Shown: positions 25,387-33,964 of the stretch, in pieces
How positions within the stretch are numbered: position 1 is the first letter of the stretch
Layout of the letters: the number at the start of each line of letters is the position of its first letter
Origin: JABIAL01 sp964645825
Lineage (GTDB): Bacteria; Patescibacteriota; Patescibacteriia; UBA1558; GWA2-36-10
Assembly (NCBI GenBank): GCA_964645825.1
Contig: CAZXZY010000004.1
Coordinates: 1-41,783, forward strand
Direction: 5' to 3'
DNA length: 41,783 nt
Program-made: the position numbers and the translations under genes
The notes under the pieces: model-generated
What the model saw: only the letters and a program-made list of their open reading frames with translations
Told to the model about the DNA's origin: nothing
The model's database searches: none

Positions 25387-28300
25387 TTATTTGTCAGCTG
25401 ATTCTTCTGCTGGAACACTAGTAGCATCTATTAATACTGGAGCCTCTTCGGCTAAAGTTTTAGTAGTTTCGTCTTCTACTGACTCGACTTTTTTCTCGCG
25501 TTGACCAATAAGTTCAACATCTAATCCTAAGCCTTTCAATTCTCTAACTAAAACATTGAAAGATTCTGGAATATTTAAACGATTAATAGGCTCGCCCTTA
25601 ATAATGGACTCATAAGCCTTAGATCTACCTGGCACATCGTCAGACTTGATGGTCAAAATCTCTTGCAGGGTGTTTGATGCACCGTAAGCTTCCAGGGCCC
25701 AAACTTCCATCTCACCAAATCTTTGTCCGCCAAACTGAGCCTTACCACCCAATGGTTGTTGAGTAACTAAGGAGTAAGGTCCAATAGAGCGTTGGTGAAT
25801 TTTTTCTTCCACCAAGTGATTTAGTTTTAACATATAAGCTATGCCAGCAGTTGTCTTGTGATGGAAAGGCTCACCATTTCGTCCATCAAAAAGTTGCAAC
25901 TTACCATCAGCTGGCCAACCTGCTTTTTCCAGCTCTTCTCTAATTTTCTCTTCAGTCACACCGTTCAAAGCAGGAGTAGCAACCTTATAATCTAGTGTAC
26001 GAGCAGCTAAGCCTAAATGAGTTTCTAATAATTGCCCCAAGTTCATACGGGAAATAACACCAAGTGGATTCAAAACAATATCAACTGGTGTACCATCTTC
26101 CAAGAAAGGCATGTCTGCTTCTGGAATAACACGGGAAATAACACCCTTGTTACCATGACGTCCAGCCATCTTATCACCAACTTGAATCTTACGTAATTGA
26201 GCGATGGTAGTTTGAACGGTTTTGATTACGCCGGCTGGTAACTTGTCGCCATTGTCACGAGAAAAGACTTTGACATCAATTACCTTACCGCGTTCTCCGT
26301 GTTTTAAGTACAAAGAACTATCACGAACATCCTTGGCTTTTTCACCAAAGATAGCTCTTAATAATTTTTCTTCAGCCGATAACTCTGTCTCACCTTTTGG
26401 TGTAATTTTACCAACTAAAATATCTCCAGAAGAAACGTTAGCGCCAATACGCACAACACCCTCTTCGTCTAAATCCTTTAATTTTTCTTCGCTAATGTTT
26501 GGAATATCGCGAGTGATTTGTTCTGGTCCTAATTTTGTATCACGAACATCGATAGAATAATCTTCGATGCTAATAGAGGTGTAATTATCATTTTTAACTA
26601 CCCGTTCCGAAATCAAAATAGCATCTTCATAATTACCACCATCCCAGGTCATGTAAGCGACCAACATATTCTGTCCTAAAGCCAACTCACCTTGATCAGT
26701 AGCAGCGCCATCAGCAATTGGTTGTAGTTTTTTGACTTTGTCGCCCTTATCAACAATCGGATGTTGATTCATACTGGTTGAAGTATTGGAACGGGCAAAT
26801 TTTTGTAATGTATATGTAGCAGCCACACCATCTTTATTAGTAACTTCTACACGATGGCCATCAACGTAACTAATCTCACCGTCTTCTTTGGCAACTACAA
26901 CTTGACCTGAGTCTTGAGCAGCCCTAGCTTCGACACCGGTTCCCACAATAGGGGCTTGAGGGCGAATCAGGGACACTGCTTGTCGTTGCATGTTTGTTCC
27001 CATCAAAGCACGTACCGCGTCATCATGTTCTAAGAAAGGAATTAATGAAGTGGCAATACTAATAATTTGATTTGGTGCTACGTCCATCAAATCAATTTTT
27101 TCTACCTTATCAAAACCAGGCGCACCGTTGATTCTAATTTCTGCAAAATCACTTAAAAAGTGTCCATCCTCATCAAGGGATGTTGTGGCAGCTACAGTAT
27201 TATATCTTTCCTCTTCGAAAGCATCTAAATAAGTAATTTCATTTGTAACAACCGGCTTAATAGCAATAGTTTCCAGGTCTTTTTCTTTGGTTAATTCTTT
27301 GGCAATCTTATCTGTAATTTCATCGCCTGCTTTTATAATATTTTTTATATCAACGCGGGCAATCTTACCAGCTGTCATTTTTGGATCATTTTCTACGTCA
27401 TGATAAACTTTTCTAAATGGGGTTTCGATAAATCCAAAATCATTTACTCGAGCATAAGCTGACAAGTGACCAACTAGACCAATATTTGGACCCTCGGGAG
27501 TAGCGATCGGACAAATACGACCATAGTGAGTACGATGTACATCACGAACTTCAAAACCAGCTCTTTCACGAGACAAGCCACCAGGACCCATAGCAGACAA
27601 ACGACGTTTATGTTCAAGCTCAGCTAGTGGATTAACCTGGTCCATGAACTGAGACAGTTGAGAGCTCATAAAAAACTCTTTGATGGAGCCAATGACTGGA
27701 CGAGCGTTAATAAGTTGATTTGGAGTAATATTATTTATGTCTAGAGTGCTCATGCGATCACGAACAATTCTTTCCATTCGAGCCAAACCAACGCGGAATT
27801 TATTTTGGACTAATTCACCAACCGCTCTTACACGACGATTTCCCAAATGATCAATATCGTCTGGCTCAGCCTGAGACAAATTTAATTTAACGATTTCAGC
27901 AATCACTAAAATTAAATCTTCGCGACGTAAAACTCTGGTCTCTTTATTGTTTGGAATATCCAAACTAAAACGAGCATTAATCTTGTAGCGACCAACACGT
28001 CCAAAATCATAACGATCAAAATTGAAGAACATAGAATGGATCAAAGATCGAGCATTATCAACAGTAGCCAGGTCGCCTGGGCGAATACGCTTGTAAACTT
28101 CTTTCAAGCCTTCAGCTTCATTGTGGGAAATATCCTTGTCCAATGTACTTTGAATAAATTTTACTTCCGGATGAGTATCAACGTCTTTGAATAAATCAAT
28201 AATTTCTTCATCAGTGGCATAACCAAAAGCACGTAATAATGCTGTAATTGGCACCTTACGTTTTCGATCAATCTTAACATAGATTATATTGTTGGCATCG

Positions 28301-28812
28301 GTTTCAATTTCTAACCAAGCCCCACGATTTGGGATAATCTTGGCACCATAATAACGACGACCACGTAGAATTTGTGAAGTAAAGAAAACGCCAGCACTTC
28401 TAATCAATTGAGAAACAACAACCCTCTCTACACCATTGATAATAAAAGTACCACGGTCAGTCATGACAGGAAAATCACCTAAATAAATTTCCTGCTCTTT
28501 TAGTTCGTTGGTTTTTTTGTTGGTCAAACGAACGTTCACTCTCAATGGAGCTTCGTAAGTTGTGTTCTTGGCTTTAGCAGTGACTTCATCAAACTTTGCT
28601 TCGTCTAAATAATAATCCAATAAATACAATTCTAAATCACGACCAATAAAATCTTTGATCGGAGAAATCTCTTCAAATAATTCCTTTAAACCTTCCTTAA
28701 AAAACCAGTCGTATGATTTTTTTTGGATTTCCACCAAATCCGTTAAAGGAATGGCCTCTCGTAAGTCTGTGAAAAATTTACGTGTCTTTGGGCGGGCTTT
28801 AACTTGAGACAT
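25387..28812 (-). CDS. rpoB: DNA-directed RNA polymerase beta subunit
   Basis: The protein has 1141 residues, a compact beta subunit. Conserved blocks are QLSQFMDQVNPLAELEHKRR (the rifampicin-pocket region), RICPIATPEGPNIGLVGHL, GQNMLVAYMTWDGGNYEDA, GDKMAGRHGNKGV and the C-terminal GGKAQFGGQRFGEMEVWALE. In the rifampicin region the order S-Q-L-S-Q-F-M-D-Q-x-N-P-L-A-E-L-x-H-K-R is standard, but the Asn-Pro-Leu-Ala-Glu segment should be compared with known resistance alleles. It is not preceded by rplJ/rplL here. Its transcript has a ~155-nt leader with a small ORF and hairpins (28840-28967) and no SD before the ATG. Confidence 0.98.
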   Translation of the reverse strand: MSQVKARPKTRKFFTDLREAIPLTDLVEIQKKSYDWFFKEGLKELFEEISPIKDFIGRDLELYLLDYYLDEAKFDEVTAKAKNTTYEAPLRVNVRLTNKKTNELKEQEIYLGDFPVMTDRGTFIINGVERVVVSQLIRSAGVFFTSQILRGRRYYGAKIIPNRGAWLEIETDANNIIYVKIDRKRKVPITALLRAFGYATDEEIIDLFKDVDTHPEVKFIQSTLDKDISHNEAEGLKEVYKRIRPGDLATVDNARSLIHSMFFNFDRYDFGRVGRYKINARFSLDIPNNKETRVLRREDLILVIAEIVKLNLSQAEPDDIDHLGNRRVRAVGELVQNKFRVGLARMERIVRDRMSTLDINNITPNQLINARPVIGSIKEFFMSSQLSQFMDQVNPLAELEHKRRLSAMGPGGLSRERAGFEVRDVHRTHYGRICPIATPEGPNIGLVGHLSAYARVNDFGFIETPFRKVYHDVENDPKMTAGKIARVDIKNIIKAGDEITDKIAKELTKEKDLETIAIKPVVTNEITYLDAFEEERYNTVAATTSLDEDGHFLSDFAEIRINGAPGFDKVEKIDLMDVAPNQIISIATSLIPFLEHDDAVRALMGTNMQRQAVSLIRPQAPIVGTGVEARAAQDSGQVVVAKEDGEISYVDGHRVEVTNKDGVAATYTLQKFARSNTSTSMNQHPIVDKGDKVKKLQPIADGAATDQGELALGQNMLVAYMTWDGGNYEDAILISERVVKNDNYTSISIEDYSIDVRDTKLGPEQITRDIPNISEEKLKDLDEEGVVRIGANVSSGDILVGKITPKGETELSAEEKLLRAIFGEKAKDVRDSSLYLKHGERGKVIDVKVFSRDNGDKLPAGVIKTVQTTIAQLRKIQVGDKMAGRHGNKGVISRVIPEADMPFLEDGTPVDIVLNPLGVISRMNLGQLLETHLGLAARTLDYKVATPALNGVTEEKIREELEKAGWPADGKLQLFDGRNGEPFHHKTTAGIAYMLKLNHLVEEKIHQRSIGPYSLVTQQPLGGKAQFGGQRFGEMEVWALEAYGASNTLQEILTIKSDDVPGRSKAYESIIKGEPINRLNIPESFNVLVRELKGLGLDVELIGQREKKVESVEDETTKTLAEEAPVLIDATSVPAEESADK

Positions 28813-28839
28813 AGAAGTTCAAAAAAATAATTGTTAAGT

Positions 28840-28857
28840 GGGACCAAAAAAGACCCC
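28840..28857 (-). promoter_or_regulatory. Stem-loop just upstream of the rpoB start
   Basis: On the minus strand GGGGTC (28852-28857) can pair with GGTCCC (28840-28845), including two G-U pairs, around a TTTTTT loop. It lies 27 nt before the rpoB ATG and could influence initiation. Low support on its own. Confidence 0.35.
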
Positions 28858-28885
28858 GGGTTACTTTAAAACAAAAAATTTGCGC

Positions 28886-28921
28886 AAAAAATAAACTCAC
28901 CTCGTTTGCTTTTGAGGTCAG
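28886..28921 (-). promoter_or_regulatory. Terminator-like hairpin (putative attenuator) in the rpoB leader
   Basis: On the minus strand CTGACCTC pairs with GAGGTGAG (one mismatch) around a 10-nt loop (28896-28921), followed by TTTATTTTTTG. It lies between the leaderless mini-ORF and rpoB, the position expected of a transcription attenuator. Confidence 0.5.
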
Positions 28922-28937
28922 CTTGTTTAATTTAAGA

Positions 28938-28967
28938 CTAAACTTGGTTAGTCAGGGAAATTAACAT
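28938..28967 (-). CDS. Candidate 9-residue leader peptide of rpoBC
   Basis: The ORF reads MLISLTNQV and stops with TAG. Its ATG lies 6 nt after the TAATAT -10 box, so the first transcribed base is predicted to be the A of the ATG, giving a leaderless start. The end of the ORF overlaps a hairpin (GACTAA/TTAGTC, 28936-28953), and a terminator-like hairpin follows at 28886-28921. I know of no such peptide ahead of rpoB; the assignment rests on geometry alone. Confidence 0.4.
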   Translation of the reverse strand: MLISLTNQV

Positions 28968-28973
28968 GAGTGT

Positions 28974-29002
28974 ATATTACAAGAAAAAATAGACTTTGTC
29001 AA
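28974..29002 (-). promoter_or_regulatory. rpoBC promoter
   Basis: A perfect TTGACA (28997-29002, complement), a 17-nt spacer and TAATAT (28974-28979). The predicted +1 is about 28967. The gene-free stretch 28813-29231 holds this promoter, the leader described above, a 12-nt palindrome at 29051-29062 and one consensus DnaA box; nothing else could be supported. Confidence 0.85.
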
Positions 29003-29162
29003 TAACGAATATCTAAAATTGCTAATTTTCTTATTTTTTTAAACTTATTAGCTAATATTAGCACAAACAACCTAGATGTACTTTCTATCATTTGTCAAAT
29101 TATCTTAAACTTTGCCCTAATTTCAGCTGTTTTATACACAAAAGTGACTACTTACCCTCAAG

Positions 29163-29171
29163 TTATCCACA
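29163..29171 (+). promoter_or_regulatory. Isolated consensus DnaA box
   Basis: TTATCCACA is an exact match to the consensus DnaA box. It lies between rpoB and the DUF2061 gene, about 6 kb from the putative origin. It may titrate DnaA or be a chance match. Confidence 0.5.
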
Positions 29172-29231
29172 TTTATCCTCCAAAACCACGTAGAAAGCTT
29201 GTTTTTACTAATAAATTTAATAAAAAACCTC

Positions 29232-29450
29232 TTATTTTGCTTTCAATTCCTGACCAAAGTTACTTATATTCCACAATCTCTCATGGATATAATATAAGAC
29301 GGTTTTGACAGAGTGAATGATAACTGAGTGTATTAACGATGTCTGCCAATCATTAATCATTAATTGTAAGACAATGACGGTAGCACCAAAGGCAACTAAG
29401 CGCCAAGTGATGGATTTGAGTATTGTTCGCGAGTGTTTTTCATGAAACAT
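29232..29450 (-). CDS. DUF2061 family small membrane protein
   Basis: The protein has 72 residues. It matches the DUF2061 pattern: S-R-T-I-L-K-S-I-T-W-R-L-V-A-F at the N-terminus, a hydrophobic helix, and the C-terminal VKTVLYYIHERLWN. Two short transmembrane segments are likely. The biochemical function is not known. In some bacteria such proteins lie near sulfate-assimilation genes, but here it follows the MurE-like gene by 22 nt, at the end of the dnaA-dnaN-ruvA operon. Confidence 0.85.
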   Translation of the reverse strand: MFHEKHSRTILKSITWRLVAFGATVIVLQLMINDWQTSLIHSVIIHSVKTVLYYIHERLWNISNFGQELKAK

Positions 29451-29472
29451 AAATTTATTTTTTAGTGGTTTT

Positions 29473-30765
29473 TTATTTTAAATTTTGAAAATATTCTTTT
29501 ACCACTTGTCGATCATCGTGGGGAATTTTTTTATTGTTAGCCACACAAATGGCCTGTTCTGCACCTTTACCAGTAATCAAGACTAAATCTCCGGCTTCAG
29601 CTAAGCTTAAAGCTTTGTTTATAGCCTCTTTTCTGTCTAATATTTTAAATAAATTTTTATCCTCTTCTTTATTCTTAACACCAGTGGCTACTTTGTCGAT
29701 AATTTGCTGTGGGTCATCGTCATATGGATCCTCATTAGTGACAACAACTATGTCGGCCACTTGTCCTGCCATTTGCCCTAGGATCAACTGACGCTCCTTG
29801 TCACGGCCACCACCACAAGAACCCAACACATGGATCAACTTGTTATATTGGAGCTCCTTAAGAGCTGTATAGAGATTTTTTAAAGCAATTGGCTCTGGTG
29901 CGTAATCCACTAAGACTTTAAGGTCTTGTTTATTATCGATAAATTCTTGTCGGCCAGGCACGCCTTTTAATTTTCCTACTTCAATATTATCAAAATCCAA
30001 GTCCAAGGCTTTAATTACTGCTAAGCCAGCTAAAATATTGTAAGCATTAAACTCTCCTAAAAAATTAGTAGATATTTTTTTATTGTTTACTTCAAAGTTC
30101 ACTAGGCCATTTTTTAAATCTAAATTTCTTGCTTGCAAATCAGACTTATTTTTGAAACTATAAGTAAAAAATTTATTAACTTTGATTTTTTCCAATCTTT
30201 CCGTTTCTTGATCATCGGCATTGCTGATGATTATTTTTTTACTTATTTTATTATTTATTTTTTTATTTTTGCTTTTAGCTAGATGTTTAAAAAGTTTTTC
30301 TTTAGCAGCTCGATAGTTTTCAAAACCACCATGAGCCTCAATGTGCTCTCGTGTAAGGTTGGTAAAAACTACTGCGTCATAATTTATTCCCAAGTGACGG
30401 AATTGATCAACGCCTTGTGATGAACTTTCTATCACCGCGTACTGACAACCATCTTTAACCATTTGTCTCAAGGTGTCTTGGGTTTGAAAACGACCAAGCA
30501 TGGTCATTTTTTTATCATTAAGCCACTCCTTTTTACCAATCTTAAAATTTACAGTTGAAGTCAGGCCTGTTTTGTAGCCCAAGCTTTCTAATAGTTGAGA
30601 AATTATGTTTACCGTGCTTGTTTTGCCATTTGTTCCAATAACACCGATGACGATTAATTTTTTACTCGGGTGTCCAAATAAAAAAGCGGCTAATCGCGCT
30701 AGAGACCAGTGATAACAGCTCAAAACATTTGCTGGCAATAATTTTTTAATTATTTTTTTTATCAT
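29473..30765 (-). CDS. Mur ligase, MurE-like, lacking the N-terminal domain
   Basis: The protein has 430 residues. The ATP-binding VIGVIGTNGKTSTVN is at residues 39-53, ESSSQGVDQFRHLG and FTNLTREHIEAHG follow, and the C-terminal domain has VLGSCGGGRDKERQ and VVVTNEDPYDDDP. MurE adds the third amino acid to UDP-MurNAc-dipeptide. The first domain, which holds the UDP group in MurE, is reduced to about 35 residues, and the Asp-Asn-Pro amino-acid specificity loop reads NEDPYDD here. Both the substrate and the added residue may therefore differ. Its start overlaps the zinc-ribbon gene stop by one base; a FemAB-like gene lies two genes upstream, which fits a role in peptide cross-bridges. Confidence 0.8.
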   Translation of the reverse strand: MIKKIIKKLLPANVLSCYHWSLARLAAFLFGHPSKKLIVIGVIGTNGKTSTVNIISQLLESLGYKTGLTSTVNFKIGKKEWLNDKKMTMLGRFQTQDTLRQMVKDGCQYAVIESSSQGVDQFRHLGINYDAVVFTNLTREHIEAHGGFENYRAAKEKLFKHLAKSKNKKINNKISKKIIISNADDQETERLEKIKVNKFFTYSFKNKSDLQARNLDLKNGLVNFEVNNKKISTNFLGEFNAYNILAGLAVIKALDLDFDNIEVGKLKGVPGRQEFIDNKQDLKVLVDYAPEPIALKNLYTALKELQYNKLIHVLGSCGGGRDKERQLILGQMAGQVADIVVVTNEDPYDDDPQQIIDKVATGVKNKEEDKNLFKILDRKEAINKALSLAEAGDLVLITGKGAEQAICVANNKKIPHDDRQVVKEYFQNLK

Positions 30766-31022
30766 TATTTTTCACGACAAAGCTGACACTTTTTACTCTC
30801 TAAGATTTTTTGGGTTACTTGGTCTAAGTTTTTCTTGTCAGTACCCTTAAATCCCTTGGCTACATGTATGGAAAATTCTTTAGCGCAGACAAGACATTTA
30901 CCAGTATAAACATCGTGCTCCACATCAGACTCCGAGTCCAACACAAAGCCACCATCAAGTAAATCTTTAATCCCGCTGTGCTCCTCACCTGCTTTTTGAA
31001 GCGTTGTTTCAAATTTATTCAT
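30765..31022 (-). CDS. Small zinc-ribbon-like protein, unknown function
   Basis: The protein has 85 residues. Two CxxC pairs (GKCLVCAKE at about 47-50 and KKCQLCREK near the C-terminus) suggest a four-Cys zinc site. The N-terminal half is acidic. No known family is recognised. It is placed between the FemAB-like gene (4 nt upstream) and the MurE-like gene (TAATG overlap), so it is clearly part of the operon. Confidence 0.65.
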   Translation of the reverse strand: MNKFETTLQKAGEEHSGIKDLLDGGFVLDSESDVEHDVYTGKCLVCAKEFSIHVAKGFKGTDKKNLDQVTQKILESKKCQLCREK

Positions 31023-31026
31023 ATTA

Positions 31027-32043
31027 TTATTTTTTAATAATACTCTTTATTTTTTTAGCGAGCACATAAAAATTATACCACTGTCTATTGTAAACGAAAA
31101 TCTTAGTGCCGGGAGAATTAATTTCACGACCACCAAAACCTTTTTTAAATCTAGTGAAGCCCTCCCACTTTGGTTTACTACCATCACTTGGTGCTATACC
31201 CCAGAAATCATAAATCTCGAAATTATTCTCTTTGGCGTCTTTAATGGCCTGCCACTGCAATAGGTGAGGAGCCATAAACTTTCTAAAACTATAATCAGAT
31301 GCTCCATGTAAATAAGTGGCCACATTGCCAAACTCGATCATCATGTTAGCAGCCACAACCCTTCCATCTATTTCGGCTAAATATATTTTGCCACTTTTAT
31401 TTTTTAATAAGCTTCCCCATAATAATTTATAATAGTTCTCTGGGTGTGCGCTGATCTGTTGTCGAGAAGCGGTCTTGTTTATTAATCTTAAAAAATGTTT
31501 CACATCTTCTTTTCGTTGTCCAACTCTAATCTTAACCCCTTTTTTGTTTGCCAGTGCTATGTTATACCTGGTCTTAGGGTGCATCTCAGCTAATAATTGT
31601 TGCACGTCTTTTCCTAGATCCAAAATCAGCGTGTCTTGTGGCTGAATCATAACATCGTTGTGTAGCTCGGGAGGGGTTGGTGTTTTTTGACTTGGCTCTA
31701 ATTTACAAAAAATCTCTTCGTATTGATGTGTGGCAATTGTAATATCTCTTATTTGCGACAAAATTAAACTAAGTGCTTCTTGTTTTTCATCCTCTGTTAA
31801 GTTGTTAGAAAAAACAGGTCCTTTTGGTGCGTATAAATAGCTTTTACCAAACCAGAGCTTGTTTTCATACAAAACACAGACCGCTAAAACATCACCAGCG
31901 TCTCTGGTAACTGTTAATTGCCAAACAGCTTTTTTCTGCGCCTCTAAAAAATCCTTCCAAATGGTGCCTTGTAAAAAAGCACCGGAAACAAATTCCTCAG
32001 CCAAAAAATTATCATGATTTAAAACATCTCTAGAAACCAACAT
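31027..32043 (-). CDS. FemAB/FemX-family peptidyltransferase-like protein
   Basis: The protein has 338 residues with the double GNAT fold of FemX/MurM-type enzymes: GAFLQGTIWKDFLEAQ at the start, LYAPKGPVF, the MHPKTRYNIALANKKGVKIR segment, ATYLHGASDYSFRKFMAPHLLQWQAI and YDFWGIAPS near the end. Such enzymes add amino acids from aminoacyl-tRNA to the peptidoglycan stem peptide on lipid II. The nearby MurE-like ligase supports a cell-wall role. It lies 3 nt after ruvA. Confidence 0.88.
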   Translation of the reverse strand: MLVSRDVLNHDNFLAEEFVSGAFLQGTIWKDFLEAQKKAVWQLTVTRDAGDVLAVCVLYENKLWFGKSYLYAPKGPVFSNNLTEDEKQEALSLILSQIRDITIATHQYEEIFCKLEPSQKTPTPPELHNDVMIQPQDTLILDLGKDVQQLLAEMHPKTRYNIALANKKGVKIRVGQRKEDVKHFLRLINKTASRQQISAHPENYYKLLWGSLLKNKSGKIYLAEIDGRVVAANMMIEFGNVATYLHGASDYSFRKFMAPHLLQWQAIKDAKENNFEIYDFWGIAPSDGSKPKWEGFTRFKKGFGGREINSPGTKIFVYNRQWYNFYVLAKKIKSIIKK

Positions 32044-32046
32044 GTG

Positions 32047-32613
32047 TTATTTATTCATCGACTGAAGTGCGGTTTTAACCCTAGAAGCTAAATCACCCTC
32101 GAACTCCAAGTCTTTTATTAACTCTTTTGCGTCTTTTTCTTTGTAGCCCAGAGACACAAGCGCCTCTACAACCTGTTCATCGTCCTTATTGAAAACAAAC
32201 CCTTCTGAAATGTCAGTTATTATTTTTTCTTTTAATTCAAGCACTAACCTCTCGGCTGTTTTCTTACCAATGCCAGAAACCTGCCGTAGAATACTTGGGT
32301 CACCACTAGTAATCGCCTTCTTTAGGTCGTCTAGCTTGGCTAAACCTAAAATGTTCACAGCACTTTTCGGCCCCACCCCAGAGACAGAGATTAGTTGTTT
32401 AAAAAAGTCTAGCTCTTCAATGGTTTTAAAGCCATACAAATCAAGTAGGTCTTCTTTAACATGGGTGTGAATAAAAAGCTTAAGCTCTTGCTCCTCTTTT
32501 AGTTGTTCTAAAAAAATCGGACCTAAAGAAACCCTGTAACCAACATGGTTAACTATTAAAATTATATCTTTTTCGTTTTTTAATAAAATTTTGCCCTGTA
32601 AAAAAGAAATCAT
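32047..32613 (-). CDS. ruvA: Holliday junction DNA helicase subunit RuvA
   Basis: The protein has 188 residues, of standard length. The N-terminal OB domain starts MISFLQGKIL. Two helix-hairpin-helix segments (FKQLISVSGVGPKSAVNIL and LRQVSGIGKKTAERLVLEL) bind the junction. The C-terminal domain III (EQVVEALVSLGYKEKDAKE) contacts RuvB. RuvA recognises the junction and loads RuvB. It follows dnaN by 1 nt; the partner RuvC is in another operon at 4383. Confidence 0.95.
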   Translation of the reverse strand: MISFLQGKILLKNEKDIILIVNHVGYRVSLGPIFLEQLKEEQELKLFIHTHVKEDLLDLYGFKTIEELDFFKQLISVSGVGPKSAVNILGLAKLDDLKKAITSGDPSILRQVSGIGKKTAERLVLELKEKIITDISEGFVFNKDDEQVVEALVSLGYKEKDAKELIKDLEFEGDLASRVKTALQSMNK

Positions 32614-32614
32614 T

Positions 32615-33709
32615 TTATTGTCTAATCGGCATAATCAAATAAACATAGTTGCTCTCGTCCTTGGTTTTCAGTAAGCCAGGTGATGCGTTGTTGTTAATAC
32701 TAAAGACAACGTCTTGTTTACCTAAATTATTTAAGCCATCTAATAAATATCTAAAATTAAAAACAATATCATTATCATCCCCCTTTATTTCAGCTGGAAC
32801 CTTGATAATATTTTCACCAACCCCAGATGAGGCAGCTGCAACCACAATCTCATTATCGGAAAAACTCAATCGAACATCGTTTATTCCTTGTTTGCAAAAC
32901 AGGGCCGCGGACTTTATAGCTGGAATCAACTTGTTTGTTTCGCACTTGGCGGTGGTGACAAACTCATTGGGAATGATCTGTTGGTAGTCGGGGTAACGCC
33001 CCTCTACTACACGAGAAATCAATTCAACTCCATCAAAAACAAACATTATTTGATTTTCATTAAAATAAATCTTCAGTTTTTGCTCTGGTTGGTCATTTAA
33101 AATTCTAACTAGTTCTTGAATTGTTTTTAGTGGTACAATAAGTTCTTTTTCTTGCCCGTTACTTATCTTGATTTTTTTCTCAGCCAAACGATAACTGTCG
33201 GTAGCGGCTAAAATTAATTCGTCTTTGGTAAAATTAAAATTAACCGCGTTTATTTCCACTCGAGAATTATCTAAGGACGCAGCAAAAATAACTTGGTTTA
33301 AGGCCCTTTTAAATTCTCCAACATTTAATTCAACTTCATTTTCTTTTTCAATTTCTGGAATAAGTGGGAAGTCCTCCGCCCCTAAGCCTTTAATGTTTGT
33401 GTCTTGATTCTGACTTCTGATGTATAAATCTTCATCCTTTAGTTCTATATTTATGTTTTCTCTTGATAATAAACCAACAAATTCATTTAGTAATTTAGCA
33501 GCCACGGTAAACTCACCCTCCTCTTCAACCTTACTTCTTACAAAAACCTTTATACCTATTTCTAAATCAGTGGTAATAAGTGTTAGTCCGCTTTTAGCAA
33601 CCTTTAAAAGAACGTTGTTTAAAATTGGCAGATTACTATTCTTATTTGCAATGTGTGACACCAATCCTAGTCCCTTGTTTAAGTTTTCTTGTGTGCAACT
33701 TAGCTTCAT
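32615..33709 (-). CDS. dnaN: DNA polymerase III sliding clamp (beta subunit)
   Basis: The protein has 364 residues, with three repeats of the clamp fold. It starts MKLSCTQENLNKGLGLVSHIA and includes LPILNNVLLK, GRYPDYQQIIP and the C-terminal YLIMPIRQ. The clamp tethers polymerase to DNA. A TATAAT box ends just ahead of the ATG, suggesting a leaderless transcript from the dnaA-dnaN interval. The operon continues with ruvA and cell-wall genes rather than recF-gyrB. Confidence 0.97.
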   Translation of the reverse strand: MKLSCTQENLNKGLGLVSHIANKNSNLPILNNVLLKVAKSGLTLITTDLEIGIKVFVRSKVEEEGEFTVAAKLLNEFVGLLSRENINIELKDEDLYIRSQNQDTNIKGLGAEDFPLIPEIEKENEVELNVGEFKRALNQVIFAASLDNSRVEINAVNFNFTKDELILAATDSYRLAEKKIKISNGQEKELIVPLKTIQELVRILNDQPEQKLKIYFNENQIMFVFDGVELISRVVEGRYPDYQQIIPNEFVTTAKCETNKLIPAIKSAALFCKQGINDVRLSFSDNEIVVAAASSGVGENIIKVPAEIKGDDNDIVFNFRYLLDGLNNLGKQDVVFSINNNASPGLLKTKDESNYVYLIMPIRQ

Positions 33710-33964
33710 AATATTATAAGTTATTTATTTATATATATAGTAATAGTAGTAAGCACTGTTGATATGTTGATAAGGTTTTGATTTTACTATTTTTTGTTAG
33801 GGTTTTTTTGGAAAGCGTGTTTTTTGTTGCTATGTATAAGTCGTTGATAACAAGTGCGTGTTTTTTGATTTTGTTGATAAGTTTTTTTATTTTAAATTTT
33901 GCTGTGGGCAAGTACGTTTTTTATTAACATGTCGTTTGAGTGTTACCCAAAAGTTTTCAACAAG
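33710..33964. promoter_or_regulatory. dnaA-dnaN interval with DnaA-box-like repeats (possible second origin part) and dnaN -10
   Basis: TGTTGATAA occurs at 33765-33773 and 33872-33880, with CGTTGATAA at 33842-33850; these are TTATCAACA/G on the minus strand, one or two changes from the DnaA-box consensus. TTTTCAACA lies at 33954-33962. The interval is very AT-rich. The dnaN -10 TATAAT is at 33713-33718, 3 nt before the start codon region. Together with the boxes upstream of dnaA this resembles a bipartite origin. Confidence 0.5.

Noticed and set aside
29051..29062. 12-nt palindrome GCTAATATTAGC upstream of the rpoBC promoter
   Set aside because: Short AT-rich palindromes are expected by chance here and nothing links it to a regulator.
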